Part shown: in pieces, positions 26,047 through 35,499 of the stretch
Numbering within the stretch: position 1 is the first letter of the stretch
Layout: each line of letters opens with the position of its first letter
Assembly: GCA_016197405.1 (NCBI GenBank)
Contig: JACPVR010000004.1
Span: 124,001 to 188,000, forward strand
DNA from: Mycobacterium sp.
GTDB lineage: Bacteria > Actinomycetota > Actinomycetes > Mycobacteriales > Mycobacteriaceae
Length of the DNA stretch: 64,000 nucleotides
Direction of reading: 5' to 3'
The notes under the pieces: model-generated
The model's input: the letters and a program-made list of their open reading frames with translations, nothing else
Databases searched by the model: none
What the model was told of the DNA's origin: nothing
Program-made: the position numbers and the translations under genes

Positions 26047-28485
26047 TCACGGCGGAGGAGGTGGCGCCGGGGCGGGCGGCAGCAGCACCGGAACGGTGAT
26101 CGGCGGCAGACCGGGGATCTCGACGACCGTCTGGCCCCACTCCGGCGGCGGCAAGCCGTCCGGGAACGGTGGCGGAGGCGGCGGGGCAGGCGGAATACCG
26201 TTACTGGTCTGGATGGTCACGATGACGCCGGGGATGGTCTGCCCACTCGGCGAGGAGCCCACGACGGTTCCGGCCGGGGAGCTGCTGTTGATGGCGGTGG
26301 GCTGGTCGGCGACCTGGAAGCCAGAATCCCGCAGCCGCTGCCTGGCCTGATCGACCGTCAGACCCGCGATCGAGGGCACCTTCGAGTTGGGCCCGCCGTC
26401 GACATAGCGCGGGTCGACGGGCGGCAGCACCACATCACCCCAGTTGTTGGCGATCGGCATCATCGCGGTGAACCAGGTCCGGGCAGGCTCGTTACCGCCG
26501 AACAGGTTGCCGTCACCGCATTGGCGCAGCGGGAACGAGCACAACTCTCCGGGATCGGAGGAATCGTCGTAGATGTAGTTGGCCGCCGCGTAGTTGTTGG
26601 TGAAGCCCAGGAACCCCGAGGACCGGTGTGCCTCGGTGGTGCCGGTCTTGCCCGACATCGGCAGATTCCAGCCGACCGCGCCGGCCGAACCCGAGGCGGT
26701 GCCGCCGTTGGTGTCGTCATGGCTCATGGCGTTGGCCAGCGTGTTGGCCAGACCGTCCGGAACGACCTGCTCGCAGGCCTGGGTCGTCACCGAGACCTCT
26801 TCGCCGTGCCGGTCGAAGACCTTGGCGATCGGGTTGGGCGGGCACCAGACGCCGCCGGAGGCCAGCGTCGCCGCGACATTGGACAACTCGAGCGGGTTGA
26901 CCTGGATCGGCCCCAGCACGAAGGAACCCAGGTTCTGCCGCTTCACGAAATCGGCCAGGCTCTCGTTGTTGTCGGGGTCGTAGGCACGGGCGGTGCCGGG
27001 CTCGGCATACGACCGCAGCCCCAACTTGACCGCCATATCGACCGAGCGCTGCACACCGACCTGCGAGATCAGCTTGGCGAACGCCGTGTTGGGCGAGGTG
27101 GCCAGCGCGTCGGTCACACTCATCGGCGAGCGGTAGTTGCCCGCGTTCTGCACACACCAGGTGGCCGCGGGGCAGCCGCGCGCGCCGCCGCTACCCAGAC
27201 CCTTCGCCTCGAACCGGCTCGGCACGTCGAGTTGGGCGTTGATGCCCATGCCCATGTCGAGCGCCGCGGCGGTGGTGAAGATCTTGAAGATGGAGCCCGC
27301 CCCGTCACCGACCAGTGAGAACGGTTGCGGCTGCATGGTTTCGCCGACGTCCTGGTTGAGGCCGTAGGTCCGGTTGCTTGCCATCGCGAGCACCGGGTGG
27401 GCGTCCTTGCCGGGCTTGATGACGCTCATGACGCTGGCGATACCGGAGATGTCCGGCGCGGCGATGCTGTTGATGGCGTTCTTGACCGAGGCCTGCACGT
27501 CGGGATCGAGCGTGGTCTGGATCAGGTAGCCGCCCTTGGCGAGCTGCTCCTTGCTGATGCCCGCGCGGGCCAGGTACTCCTGGGCGTAATCGCAGAAGAA
27601 GGCCCGGTCGCCGGCGGCGATACAGCCGCGGGGCAGCTCGTTGGGCACCGGCAGGATGCCCAACGGTTCTTCCTTGGCGGCCCGCAGCTCGTCGGCGTGC
27701 TCGGGCACGTTCTCGATCATGGTGTCCAGCACCACGTTCCGGCGCTGCAGCGCACCTTCGGGGTTGGTGTAAGGATCGAGCATGCTGGTGGACTGCACGA
27801 GGCCGGCCAGTAGTGCGGACTGCTGCCAGTTCAGTGCCGAGGCGTCGACGCCGAAGTAGGTCTGGGCGGCGTCCTGAATTCCGAACGCGCCGTTGCCGAA
27901 TGACACCAGGTTCAGATACCGGGTCAGGATCTCGGGTTTGGTGAAGGTCTTGTCGAGCGTCAGCGCCATCCGGATCTCACGCAGCTTGCGCGCCGGCGTG
28001 GTCTCCACCGCCGCCCGCTTCTCGGCGTCGGTCTGCGCGATCACCAGCAGCTGATAGTTCTTGACGTACTGCTGCTCGATGGTCGAACCGCCGCGGGTGT
28101 CGGCGTCACCGGAGGCGTATCCGGCCAACCCCGTCAGCGTGCCTTTCCAGTCCACCCCGTTGTGCTCGGCAAATCGTTTGTCCTCGATCGAGACGATCGC
28201 CAACTTCATGGTGTCGGCAATCTTGTCGCTGGTGACTTCGAAGCGCCGCTGGTTGTACAACCACGCGATCACATTGCCTTTGGCATCGACCATCGTCGAC
28301 ACCGCGGGGATCTCACCCTCGACCAATTGGGCCGAGCCGTTCGCTACGACATCGGAAGCCCGGTTCGACATCAGACCGGCGCCGCCGACGACCGGGAACA
28401 GCAGTGCCGCCACCAAAACGCTGGCGAGCAGGCAGCACCACGCCAGCTTGATGACGGTTACGGCCACCGGGGGGCGGTCTGACAT
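26047..28485 (-). CDS. ponA2: bifunctional class A penicillin-binding protein PonA2
   Basis: 812 residues. It has one N-terminal transmembrane helix (~10-33), then a glycosyltransferase domain with the EDKRFAEHNGVDWKG motif near residue 95. The transpeptidase domain carries the SIFK nucleophile motif (GSIFKIFTTA near 395), an SPN-type motif (ATSPNTAFAKL near 462) and KTGTTE near 608. A PASTA domain (about 690-755) and a proline-rich tail follow. It polymerises and crosslinks peptidoglycan on the outer face of the membrane. Same neighbourhood as Rv3682; divergent from whiB4. Confidence 0.95.
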   Translation of the reverse strand: MSDRPPVAVTVIKLAWCCLLASVLVAALLFPVVGGAGLMSNRASDVVANGSAQLVEGEIPAVSTMVDAKGNVIAWLYNQRRFEVTSDKIADTMKLAIVSIEDKRFAEHNGVDWKGTLTGLAGYASGDADTRGGSTIEQQYVKNYQLLVIAQTDAEKRAAVETTPARKLREIRMALTLDKTFTKPEILTRYLNLVSFGNGAFGIQDAAQTYFGVDASALNWQQSALLAGLVQSTSMLDPYTNPEGALQRRNVVLDTMIENVPEHADELRAAKEEPLGILPVPNELPRGCIAAGDRAFFCDYAQEYLARAGISKEQLAKGGYLIQTTLDPDVQASVKNAINSIAAPDISGIASVMSVIKPGKDAHPVLAMASNRTYGLNQDVGETMQPQPFSLVGDGAGSIFKIFTTAAALDMGMGINAQLDVPSRFEAKGLGSGGARGCPAATWCVQNAGNYRSPMSVTDALATSPNTAFAKLISQVGVQRSVDMAVKLGLRSYAEPGTARAYDPDNNESLADFVKRQNLGSFVLGPIQVNPLELSNVAATLASGGVWCPPNPIAKVFDRHGEEVSVTTQACEQVVPDGLANTLANAMSHDDTNGGTASGSAGAVGWNLPMSGKTGTTEAHRSSGFLGFTNNYAAANYIYDDSSDPGELCSFPLRQCGDGNLFGGNEPARTWFTAMMPIANNWGDVVLPPVDPRYVDGGPNSKVPSIAGLTVDQARQRLRDSGFQVADQPTAINSSSPAGTVVGSSPSGQTIPGVIVTIQTSNGIPPAPPPPPPFPDGLPPPEWGQTVVEIPGLPPITVPVLLPPAPAPPPPP

Positions 28486-28839
28486 GTCCTACAGAGTAAC
28501 GACAGCCCTGGAAACGGCGACGTCGTGATCGTGCGGCTGAAAACCTTCTCAGAGTTTCATGTGAATTTGACGCCCGCGGCGTGTCGCGATGGCAGTGACC
28601 TGCATTTCATGATCGATCGGCGCCGATGAGCCCGAGGGATTTCTGCCCGGACTGCACGCCCGTCCCAAAAAAGTGGTTGCAGAACTGTTGCGCAAACGCC
28701 ATCTGACCACCTAACTTAAACACACAGTGCGACACAGGTAACAACAACCTGGGGAATGTGGCGTAGATCGCAGAGGCGTTCTACACCCGAGGATAACGCC
28801 ACCGCGTAGCGGTGGTCTGAGCGGATTAGGGGAGCGCTG
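28486..28839. promoter_or_regulatory. divergent ponA2/whiB4 intergenic region
   Basis: 354 bases without a gene. The whiB4-proximal leader contains a perfect 7-bp hairpin CCACCGC-GTA-GCGGTGG (28799-28815). It also contains a second pairing GGCGTT (28775-28780) with AACGCC (28795-28800) that shares two bases with it, so the two structures exclude each other. GGGGAG precedes the whiB4 ATG. I find no convincing Crp palindrome here. Confidence 0.4.
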
Positions 28840-29193
28840 ATGACAGTTTCTCGGCCAATGCCACGTAGGACGATCGTCCCGACTCCGCACAATCCTGCGC
28901 AAACAGCTGAGGCCGAGGCGCGCATCGCCTGGGTTTCCCAGGCACGCTGCCGGGGGGCAGATCCCGACGAACTGTTCGTCCGCGGTGCCGCCCAGCGCAA
29001 AGCTGCGGTCATTTGCCGGCATTGCCCGGTGATCGCCGAATGCGGTGCCGACGCCTTGGACAACCGCGTCGAGTTCGGAGTCTGGGGCGGTATGACCGAG
29101 CGGCAGCGCCGGGCACTGCTCAAGCAGCATCCCGAGGTGGTGTCCTGGGCGGACTTCTTCTCCGCTCAGCGCAAGCACCGCACCGCCGGCTGA
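28840..29193 (+). CDS. whiB4: redox-sensing Fe-S transcription factor WhiB4
   Basis: 117-residue Wbl protein. Four cluster ligands are Cys37, Cys59, Cys62 and Cys68 (C-x21-C-x2-C-x5-C), followed by the GVWGGMTERQRR motif of the Wbl family. The 4Fe-4S cluster is lost by oxidation to give a DNA-binding disulphide form in WhiB4, which represses antioxidant genes in M. tuberculosis. Position between ponA2 and the Get3-like ATPases is that of Rv3681c. The leader before the ATG has alternative hairpins. Confidence 0.93.
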   Translation: MTVSRPMPRRTIVPTPHNPAQTAEAEARIAWVSQARCRGADPDELFVRGAAQRKAAVICRHCPVIAECGADALDNRVEFGVWGGMTERQRRALLKQHPEVVSWADFFSAQRKHRTAG

Positions 29194-29212
29194 GCGGCCG
29201 AGCAAACCCCCG

Positions 29213-30355
29213 CTACGCGCTTTCGGGGTTCTGCTTATCGTCCCGGGTTATCTGATCGGCAATGGCGCGCAGCGCTTCCAGATCAGAGACGTCGAACGGC
29301 AACGAGGGCACGCCGACCAGCGCCACGTGCGGGTTGGCCCCGGTGAACCGCGATAGCAGCCGGACTTCCCGCTTGGCCGTCAACGCGCGGTCGGAATGCA
29401 CCCGCAGCACGCCCGCGGCCAACGAGTCCGGATCGGCGCGCTCGAGTTCACCGGCAGCACCCTCGGCCCGCTCGACGGACAACGAACACAACGTCGGATG
29501 CGTGCGGTTGAGGATCAGCCCTGCCAGCGGCATGTTCTCCTGCGAGAGCCGGTCGACGAAGAACGCCGCCTCCCGGAGCGCGTCCGGTTCGGCCGCCGAA
29601 ACCACGACGAACTGGGTGCCGCGCCGCTTGAGTAGGGCGTAGGTCTGATCGGCCTTCTCCCGGAAGCCGCCGAAGGTGGAGTCCAGTGACTGCACGAATG
29701 CCGAGGCGTCCGAGAGCATCTGCGAGCCCAGGATCGTCGACATACCCTTCATCGCCAGGCCCACCGCACCGGTGACGAGCTTGCCGATACCGCGGCCCGG
29801 TGCCAGCAGCAGGCGCCACAACCGGCCGTCCATGAAACTGCCCAACCTCTTGGGGGCGTCCAGGAAGTCCAGCGCGTTACGGGACGGCGGGGTGTCGACC
29901 ACCACCAGATCCCACTTGTCCTGGGCCAGCAGCTGGCCCAGCTTCTCCATCGCCATGTACTCCTGCGTGCCGGCCAGCGAGGTGGCGACCGTCTGATAGA
30001 ACTGGTTGTCCAGAATCGCTTGTGCGCGACCGGGTTCGGAGTGCTCCAGAACCATTTCGTCGAAGGTCCGGCGCATGTCGAGCATCATGGCGTGCAGCTC
30101 ACCGGGCACCTCCGGCGCCAGCGGTACCCGCTGCGGGGTGTTTCCGAGATCCTTGATCCCCAGCGCCTGTGCCAGCCGTTTGGCCGGATCGATCGTCAAC
30201 ACCACCACGGTGCGGCCGTACTCGGCGGCCCGCAACGCCATCGCGGCCGCCGTCGTGGTCTTGCCGACACCGCCGGCGCCGCAGCACACCACGACGCGGT
30301 TGGACCGGTCGTGCAGGATCGTGGCCATGTCCAGCACGGGCGGTGTGGCGCTCAT
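29213..30355 (-). CDS. Get3/ArsA-like ATPase, second subunit (Rv3680-like, BagB)
   Basis: 380-residue ATPase with deviant P-loop [16 protein letters not shown] (near residue 26), the switch I segment [15 protein letters not shown], and [15 protein letters not shown] near 150. It belongs to the ArsA/Get3 family but lacks arsenite-binding cysteines. Its M. tuberculosis counterpart (Rv3680) pairs with Rv3679 as the BagA/BagB bacterial Get3-like complex. It overlaps the upstream gene by one base (TGATG), giving strong coupling. Probably handles membrane-protein or lipid-linked cargo; the role is not proven here. Confidence 0.88.
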   Translation of the reverse strand: MSATPPVLDMATILHDRSNRVVVCCGAGGVGKTTTAAAMALRAAEYGRTVVVLTIDPAKRLAQALGIKDLGNTPQRVPLAPEVPGELHAMMLDMRRTFDEMVLEHSEPGRAQAILDNQFYQTVATSLAGTQEYMAMEKLGQLLAQDKWDLVVVDTPPSRNALDFLDAPKRLGSFMDGRLWRLLLAPGRGIGKLVTGAVGLAMKGMSTILGSQMLSDASAFVQSLDSTFGGFREKADQTYALLKRRGTQFVVVSAAEPDALREAAFFVDRLSQENMPLAGLILNRTHPTLCSLSVERAEGAAGELERADPDSLAAGVLRVHSDRALTAKREVRLLSRFTGANPHVALVGVPSLPFDVSDLEALRAIADQITRDDKQNPESA

Positions 30356-31374
30356 CAGGAGACTCCCTGCTCGGCGAGTGATTCGGCCAGCTCGTACAAA
30401 CTGCCGAGATCGATTCCGTCGTTGATGGCCGGCAGCTCGAGGCGCGGCACCTTGATGGCGTCGAGCTGCTCGGCACTCTCGGCGCGGGCGCGGATCCGGG
30501 TGGCGTGCTCGATGGTCTCGGTCAGCAGACCCGCGAAGTCGGCATCGGGCAGCGTGATGCCGGTCTGTGCCAGACCGGCGCGGACCGCGTCGGCGTCCAC
30601 ATCACCCTCGGCGGCTTTGGCGAGCACATCGGCAGGCAGGAACTGCGGGATGTTGCGGTTGACGATGACGCTGCCGATCGGCAGCCCGAGCTCTTCGAGC
30701 TCCTCGATCGCCTCCACGGTCTCCTGGATGGGCAGCGCCTCCAGCAGCGTGACCAGGTGGATGGCGGTCACGTCGGAGTGCAGCAGGTTGACCACGCCGG
30801 CGCTCTGCGAATGCACCGGACCACCCTTGGCCAGATCGGCCACCGCCTTGGTGACGTCGAGGAAACGGGCGATGCGCCCGGTGGGCGGGGAATCGACCAC
30901 GACGGCGTCGTAAACCGGCTTCTTGTCGCGATCGAGCCGAACCACCGATTCCTTGATCTTGCCGGTGAGCAGCACGTCACGAAGGCCAGGAGCGATCGTG
31001 GTGGCGAACTCGATGGCACCGATGCGCCGCATGGCCCGCCCGGCGATACCCAGGTTGTAGAACATGTCGATGTACTCGAGGAACGCCGCTTCGGTGTCGA
31101 TGGCCAGCGCGTTGACCTCGCCGCCGCGCTCGGCGGTGGCGATCTTGAGTTCTTTGTAGGGCAGTGGAGGGACATCGAAGAGCTGCGCAATACCTTGGCG
31201 CCCTTCGACTTCCACCAGCAGGACTTTGCGACCGCCCGCTGCCAGGGTCAGCGCGAGTGCCGCCGCAACGGTAGATTTTCCGGTGCCGCCCTTGCCGGTG
31301 ACGAAGTGCAGACGAGCCTTCGCCAAGCGGGAGGGCCAGCCGGCGGTGTGCCCGTCGCTTGCATTGGTCGCCAT
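30355..31374 (-). CDS. Get3/ArsA-like ATPase, first subunit (Rv3679-like, BagA)
   Basis: 339 residues with P-loop [19 protein letters not shown] near residue 27, switch segment [15 protein letters not shown], and [16 protein letters not shown] near 170. The signature lysine of the Get3 'intradimer' type is present in KGGTGKST. It pairs with the downstream ATPase through a one-base gene overlap. In M. tuberculosis this pair (Rv3679/Rv3680) has been tied to a GET-like complex. Transcribed away from the DUF4177/RidA operon. Confidence 0.88.
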   Translation of the reverse strand: MATNASDGHTAGWPSRLAKARLHFVTGKGGTGKSTVAAALALTLAAGGRKVLLVEVEGRQGIAQLFDVPPLPYKELKIATAERGGEVNALAIDTEAAFLEYIDMFYNLGIAGRAMRRIGAIEFATTIAPGLRDVLLTGKIKESVVRLDRDKKPVYDAVVVDSPPTGRIARFLDVTKAVADLAKGGPVHSQSAGVVNLLHSDVTAIHLVTLLEALPIQETVEAIEELEELGLPIGSVIVNRNIPQFLPADVLAKAAEGDVDADAVRAGLAQTGITLPDADFAGLLTETIEHATRIRARAESAEQLDAIKVPRLELPAINDGIDLGSLYELAESLAEQGVS

Positions 31375-31424
31375 GGGTGCATGCTAGCCAACAGCTGTTT
31401 GGCAGCGGGCTATAAGCTGCGCTC

Positions 31425-31586
31425 ATGAGCGAACTGACCACGTGGGAGTACGCGACCGTGCCCCTTCTGACCCATGCCACCAAGCAGATCCTCGACCAGT
31501 GGGGAGCCGACGGCTGGGAGCTGGTGTCGGTTCTGCCCGGACCCACCGGTGAGCAGCACGTCGCCTACTTGAAGCGGCCCAAATGA
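31425..31586 (+). CDS. DUF4177 small protein (Rv3678A-like)
   Basis: 53 residues with the DUF4177 pattern WEYATVP...ILDQWGADGWELV. The domain is a short beta-hairpin/helix fold of unknown role. The ATG at 31425 is clear and the stop overlaps the RidA-family gene start (ATGA). The three-gene order small DUF4177-RidA-MBL hydrolase is the Rv3678A-Rv3678c-Rv3677c arrangement. Confidence 0.85.
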   Translation: MSELTTWEYATVPLLTHATKQILDQWGADGWELVSVLPGPTGEQHVAYLKRPK

Positions 31587-32038
31587 CGGTGAGCGGGCGG
31601 CTCGCCGAACTCGGTATCGAACTGCCCGCGGTGGCCAAACCGCTGGCCGCCTACGTGCCCGCGGTGCGCACCGGCAATCTGGTCTTCACCGCCGGACAGC
31701 TGCCCCTGCAGGACGGCAAGCTGCCGCAGACCGGCAAGGTCGGCGCCGAGGTGAGCGCCGAGGACGGGCAGGCGCTGGCACGGATTTGTGCGCTCAACGC
31801 GCTGGCAGCCGTCGACGCCCTGGTCGGGATCGATGCCGTCACCCGGATCGTGAAGGTCGTCGGTTTTGTGGCTTCGGCACCCGGCTTCACCGGGCAACCC
31901 GGCGTCGTCAACGGTGCCTCGGCGCTTTTCGGTGAGGTTTTCGGGGAGGCCGGCGCGCATGCCCGGTCCGCGGTAGGGGTCTCCGAGCTTCCGCTCGACG
32001 CCCCGGTCGAGGTCGAGATCATCGTCGAGGTGGCGTGA
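31583..32038 (+). CDS. RidA/YjgF-family protein (Rv3678c-like)
   Basis: 151-residue RidA-fold protein (GNLVFTAGQLPLQDG early, RVVGFVASAP and VGVSELPLDAPVEVEIIVEVA at the end). Family members are trimers that deaminate reactive enamine/imine intermediates or act as ligand-binding proteins; the conserved Arg equivalent of RidA is not at the usual place (no R in the FVASAPGF segment), so it may belong to a non-canonical subgroup. It overlaps DUF4177 by ATGA and the MBL gene by GTGA. Confidence 0.85.
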   Translation: MTVSGRLAELGIELPAVAKPLAAYVPAVRTGNLVFTAGQLPLQDGKLPQTGKVGAEVSAEDGQALARICALNALAAVDALVGIDAVTRIVKVVGFVASAPGFTGQPGVVNGASALFGEVFGEAGAHARSAVGVSELPLDAPVEVEIIVEVA

Positions 32039-32823
32039 CCGAAGCACCGGGCCTCCAACATCCGGCGTACGGACAACTACGCCCGGTGACCGAGACGGCT
32101 TCGGTGCTGCTTTGCGACAACCCCGGCATCATGACGCTGGACGGCACCAATACCTGGGTGCTGCGCGGGCCGGGCAGCGATGAATTCGTCATCGTCGATC
32201 CCGGTCCCGATGACGACGCGCATATCGAGAACATCGCGGCCCTGGGCCGGATCAGCCTGGTGTTGATAAGCCACAAACACGGCGACCACACCGACGGTAT
32301 CGACAAACTTGTCGACGCCACCGGCGCGGTGGTGCGCTCGATCGGCAGCGGTTTCCTGCGCGGCCTGGGTGGACCGTTGACCGACCGTGAGGTGATCGAC
32401 GCCGCCGGCCTCAAGATCACGGTGCTGGCGACGCCCGGGCATACCGCCGACTCGGTGTCATTCCTGCTCGACGATGCCGTACTGACCGCCGACACGGTCC
32501 TCGGCCGCGGCACCACCGTCATCGACAACGAAGACGGCAGCCTCGGCGACTACCTGGAATCGCTGCGCCGGCTGCAGGGGCTGGGCGGGCGCACGGTGCT
32601 TCCCGGCCACGGGCCGGACCTGGCGGACCTGGCGGAGGTCAGTGGCATGTACCTGGCGCACCGCGAGGAACGACTCGACCAGGTCCGCGGTGCGCTGCGC
32701 GCGCTCGGCGAGGACGCGACCGCACGCCAGATCGTCGAACACGTCTATACCGATGTCGACGAGAAGCTGTGGGACGCCGCCGAATGGTCGGTGCAGGCCC
32801 AGCTGAACTACCTACGCGGCTAG
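32035..32823 (+). CDS. metallo-beta-lactamase-fold hydrolase (Rv3677c-like)
   Basis: 262-residue MBL-fold hydrolase with HKHGDHTDGID (residues ~81-91) as the first metal motif. The second metal site lies in ATPGHTADSVSF (~143) and DDAVLTADTV, then VLPGHGPDL. The C-terminal ~60 residues form a winged-helix-like LACTB2 type domain. Family members include endoribonucleases and thioesterases; here the role is unknown. It is the final gene of the DUF4177-RidA-MBL operon, with its start coupled to RidA by GTGA. Convergent with crp. Confidence 0.88.
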   Translation: MTEAPGLQHPAYGQLRPVTETASVLLCDNPGIMTLDGTNTWVLRGPGSDEFVIVDPGPDDDAHIENIAALGRISLVLISHKHGDHTDGIDKLVDATGAVVRSIGSGFLRGLGGPLTDREVIDAAGLKITVLATPGHTADSVSFLLDDAVLTADTVLGRGTTVIDNEDGSLGDYLESLRRLQGLGGRTVLPGHGPDLADLAEVSGMYLAHREERLDQVRGALRALGEDATARQIVEHVYTDVDEKLWDAAEWSVQAQLNYLRG

Positions 32824-32916
32824 CTGGCCCCACCCCGTCGCCGAAACGCACGTTTGGGCGGGAATTGCCGAGTGCAACCCGCCGAAACGTCAATCTCGGC
32901 GGTCACCGCGCTCGGG

Positions 32917-33591
32917 TCACCTCGCTCGGCGGGCCAGCCGTTCGCTGTCGCTGATCAGCACGCTCTTGCCTTCGAGGCGGATCCAGCCGCGGTGGGCGAA
33001 ATCGGCCAGCGCCTTGTTCACCGTCTCGCGGGAGGCGCCGACGAGCTGCGCGATCTCCTCCTGCGTCAGGTCGTGCGTGACCCGCAGTGCGCCACCCTCC
33101 TGGGTGCCGAACCGCTGCGCCAGCTGCAGCAGCTGCTTGGCGACCCGGCCGGGCACGTCGGTGAAGATCAGGTCGGCGAGATTGTTGTTGGTGCGCCGCA
33201 ACCGGCGGGCCAGCACCCGCAGCAGTTGCTCGGCGATCTCCGGCCGATCCGCGATCCACGCCCGCAGTGCCTCACGGTCCATCGAGACCGCACGCACCTC
33301 GGTGATGGTGGTTGCGCTCGACGTCCGGGGTCCCGGGTCGAAGATCGACAGCTCACCGAACATGTCCGACGGTCCCATGATCGTCAGCAGGTTCTCGCGC
33401 CCGTCCGGCGACCGGCGGCCGATCTTGACCTTGCCGGAAATGATGATGTACAGCCGGTCGCCCGGCTCACCTTCGGCGAACACAGTGTGCCCGCGCGGGA
33501 AGTCCACGGGCTGCAACTGCTTGGTCAGCGCGGAAACCGCAGTCGGTTCGACTCCCTGGAAGATTCCGGCCCTCGCCAGGATCTCGTCCAC
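32917..33591 (-). CDS. crp: cAMP receptor protein (Crp, Rv3676-like)
   Basis: 224-residue Crp/FNR family regulator of the size of M. tuberculosis Crp. The cyclic nucleotide-binding domain has [16 protein letters not shown] near residue 80 with the PRTSSA phosphate-binding segment, and the winged helix carries [20 protein letters not shown] near residue 175. It binds palindromes close to TGTGA-N6-TCACA. Two near-consensus sites are in this window, at the acs start (41863-41878) and upstream of the Ms1-type RNA (48088-48103). Gene order beside nth matches Rv3676-Rv3674c. Confidence 0.95.
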   Translation of the reverse strand: MDEILARAGIFQGVEPTAVSALTKQLQPVDFPRGHTVFAEGEPGDRLYIIISGKVKIGRRSPDGRENLLTIMGPSDMFGELSIFDPGPRTSSATTITEVRAVSMDREALRAWIADRPEIAEQLLRVLARRLRRTNNNLADLIFTDVPGRVAKQLLQLAQRFGTQEGGALRVTHDLTQEEIAQLVGASRETVNKALADFAHRGWIRLEGKSVLISDSERLARRAR

Positions 33592-33691
33592 GTTGCCCCT
33601 CTTAGCTCTTGATGGTCTGATGCACGCTGACCAGCCTCTGAACGATTACTCGGACTAGCTTAGAGGTAGGCCGGTGCGCGACGTGCCAACG

Positions 33692-33991
33692 CTACACAGG
33701 ATTGGCATGGCGAGTCGCCTGAAACTGCGGATTCGCCACTTCGCGTCGGCACAACCGGGTCGGCAAACCCGGCTCGTTGTCGAGAACCGGCAGGCTGCTC
33801 GACGGTACGAAGCTTGCTGCGGCCACGGCCGCCCGCGGTGCCCGATCGACCCGCGGCGGAGTCGCGAGGACCAGTTCGGCGAACGCATCCTCGGTGTCGG
33901 ACCCGGTGACGAGACCGGACTCCAGCCGCTGCAACCCGAAGGTCGCCAACATCAGCAACCCAGGGATCAGGACGGCGAATAACCAGGACAC
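33692..33991 (-). CDS. small membrane protein (Rv3675-like)
   Basis: 99 residues from GTG 33991. It begins with one hydrophobic helix (SWLFAVLIPGLLMLATFGLQRLE) and continues with a polar, partly disordered region ending in NPQFQATRHANPV. The same small membrane gene lies between crp and nth in M. tuberculosis. A longer upstream frame to 34078 has no added conserved sequence. Its start region is divergent from nth; function unknown. Confidence 0.7.
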   Translation of the reverse strand: MSWLFAVLIPGLLMLATFGLQRLESGLVTGSDTEDAFAELVLATPPRVDRAPRAAVAAASFVPSSSLPVLDNEPGLPTRLCRREVANPQFQATRHANPV

Positions 33992-34065
33992 ACCGGTGAG
34001 TAAACACGGGCAAGGTCTCAGCGGGATTACGAAATGCGAACCGGTCCGATGCAGGTCAGTACGCT

Positions 34066-34851
34066 GTGAGGGTGACACCGGCGAAGGCGGCGAAAACCCA
34101 ATCGGCGACCAAGCCGGACCGCAAATGGGACCACGAGACCCGGCTTGGCCTGATCAGGCGCGCCCGCCGTATGAATCGCGCACTGGCGCAGGCATTTCCG
34201 CATGTCTACTGCGAGCTGGATTTCACCAACCCACTTGAGTTGACGGTCGCCACCATCCTGAGCGCCCAGAGCACCGACAAGCGGGTCAACCTGACCACCC
34301 CGGCGCTGTTCAAGCGTTATACGACGGCCCTCGATTACGCCGGCGCCGACCGCACCGAGCTCGAGGAACTGATCCGTCCGACCGGCTTCTACCGCAACAA
34401 GGCCACCTCGTTGATCGGCCTGGGCCAGGCACTGGTGGATCGGTTCGACGGCGAGGTACCCGACACCATGGAGGAGTTGGTGACGCTGCCCGGCGTCGGC
34501 CGCAAGACCGCCAACGTCGTCCTCGGCAACGCTTTCGACATCCCGGGCATCACCGTCGACACGCACTTCGGGCGGCTGGTCCGGCGCTGGCGGTGGACCG
34601 AGGAAGAAGATCCCGTCAAGGTCGAGAAGGCTGTCGGAGAGCTGATCGAACGCCGGGAGTGGACGCTGCTGAGCCACCGGGTGATATTCCACGGGCGCCG
34701 GGTGTGTCATGCCCGCAAACCAGCGTGCGGGATATGCGTGCTGGCGAAGGACTGCCCGTCGTTCGGCACCGGCCCCACCGATCCGCTGGTGGCCGCCGCG
34801 CTGGTCAAAGGCCCCGAAACCGAACATCTGCTTGCGCTGGCCGGGCTGTAG
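34066..34851 (+). CDS. nth: endonuclease III (Nth)
   Basis: 261-residue base-excision-repair DNA glycosylase/AP lyase. The helix-hairpin-helix is [14 protein letters not shown] (near residue 143), the catalytic Lys lies within that block and Asp in [13 protein letters not shown] just after. The 4Fe-4S ligands are C-x6-C-x2-C-x5-C in [17 protein letters not shown] near the C-terminus. It removes oxidised pyrimidines. Short gap (3 bases) to the thioredoxin-like gene on the same strand. Confidence 0.96.
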   Translation: MRVTPAKAAKTQSATKPDRKWDHETRLGLIRRARRMNRALAQAFPHVYCELDFTNPLELTVATILSAQSTDKRVNLTTPALFKRYTTALDYAGADRTELEELIRPTGFYRNKATSLIGLGQALVDRFDGEVPDTMEELVTLPGVGRKTANVVLGNAFDIPGITVDTHFGRLVRRWRWTEEEDPVKVEKAVGELIERREWTLLSHRVIFHGRRVCHARKPACGICVLAKDCPSFGTGPTDPLVAAALVKGPETEHLLALAGL

Positions 34852-34854
34852 CGA

Positions 34855-35499
34855 GTGCGCACGTCGACCCGGTGGACGGTGGCGATCCTGGCGGTGGTGG
34901 CAGCGCTGATCGCTGCGCTGGCCGCCCAGCTCGGCACGTTCGACGACACCGGGCAGGCCGGGCCGTCATCGGCGCCCGGTGCTCCAGCCGGTGCATCTGC
35001 ACCCTCCGACGACGCACTGACCGGCCCGCGGCAGCGTGCCGATCTGCCGCCCTGCCCGGCCGCAGGCACCGAGCCGGGTCCGCAGGCCCTGCGTTCGATA
35101 GTGCTGCAATGCGCATCCGACGGCGCCGAGGTGGACGTCGCGCGGGCGTTGGCCGGCCGGCCCGTGGTCCTCAACCTCTGGGCGTATTGGTGTGGGCCGT
35201 GCGCCGAGGAGCTCCCGGCCATGGCCGCGTATCAGCAGCGGGTCGGTTCGACGGTCACGGTGGTGACGGTGCACCAGGACCCCAACGAAGAGGCCGCGCT
35301 GCTGCGGCTCGCCGAATTGGGCGTCAAGCTGCCCACATTGCAGGATCCGGACCGGCGGATCGCGGCCGCTTTGCGGGTACCGAACGTAATGCCCGCCACT
35401 GTGGTCCTTCGAGCGGACGGTACGGTAGCCCAGATCCTGCCGCGCCCCTTCACCGACGCCGATGACATCGCGGCCGCGGTCGACGAAGGTCTGAAATGA
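34855..35499 (+). CDS. membrane-anchored TlpA-type thioredoxin-like protein (Rv3673c-like)
   Basis: 214-residue extracytoplasmic thioredoxin-fold protein. A membrane anchor or uncleaved signal lies at 8-26, a disordered linker follows, and the active site is WCGPC (Cys113, Cys116). Additional cysteines Cys67 and Cys86 frame the domain. It probably reduces or isomerises disulphides of secreted proteins or cytochromes. Its stop overlaps the start of the NUDIX gene by GTGA-like coupling (four bases). Gene order is that of Rv3673c-Rv3672c-Rv3671c. Confidence 0.9.
   Translation: MRTSTRWTVAILAVVAALIAALAAQLGTFDDTGQAGPSSAPGAPAGASAPSDDALTGPRQRADLPPCPAAGTEPGPQALRSIVLQCASDGAEVDVARALAGRPVVLNLWAYWCGPCAEELPAMAAYQQRVGSTVTVVTVHQDPNEEAALLRLAELGVKLPTLQDPDRRIAAALRVPNVMPATVVLRADGTVAQILPRPFTDADDIAAAVDEGLK

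Noticed and set aside
26041..27318. 425-codon plus-strand frame opposite ponA2
   Set aside because: Arg/Gly-rich antisense reading; PonA2 motifs are all on the minus strand.
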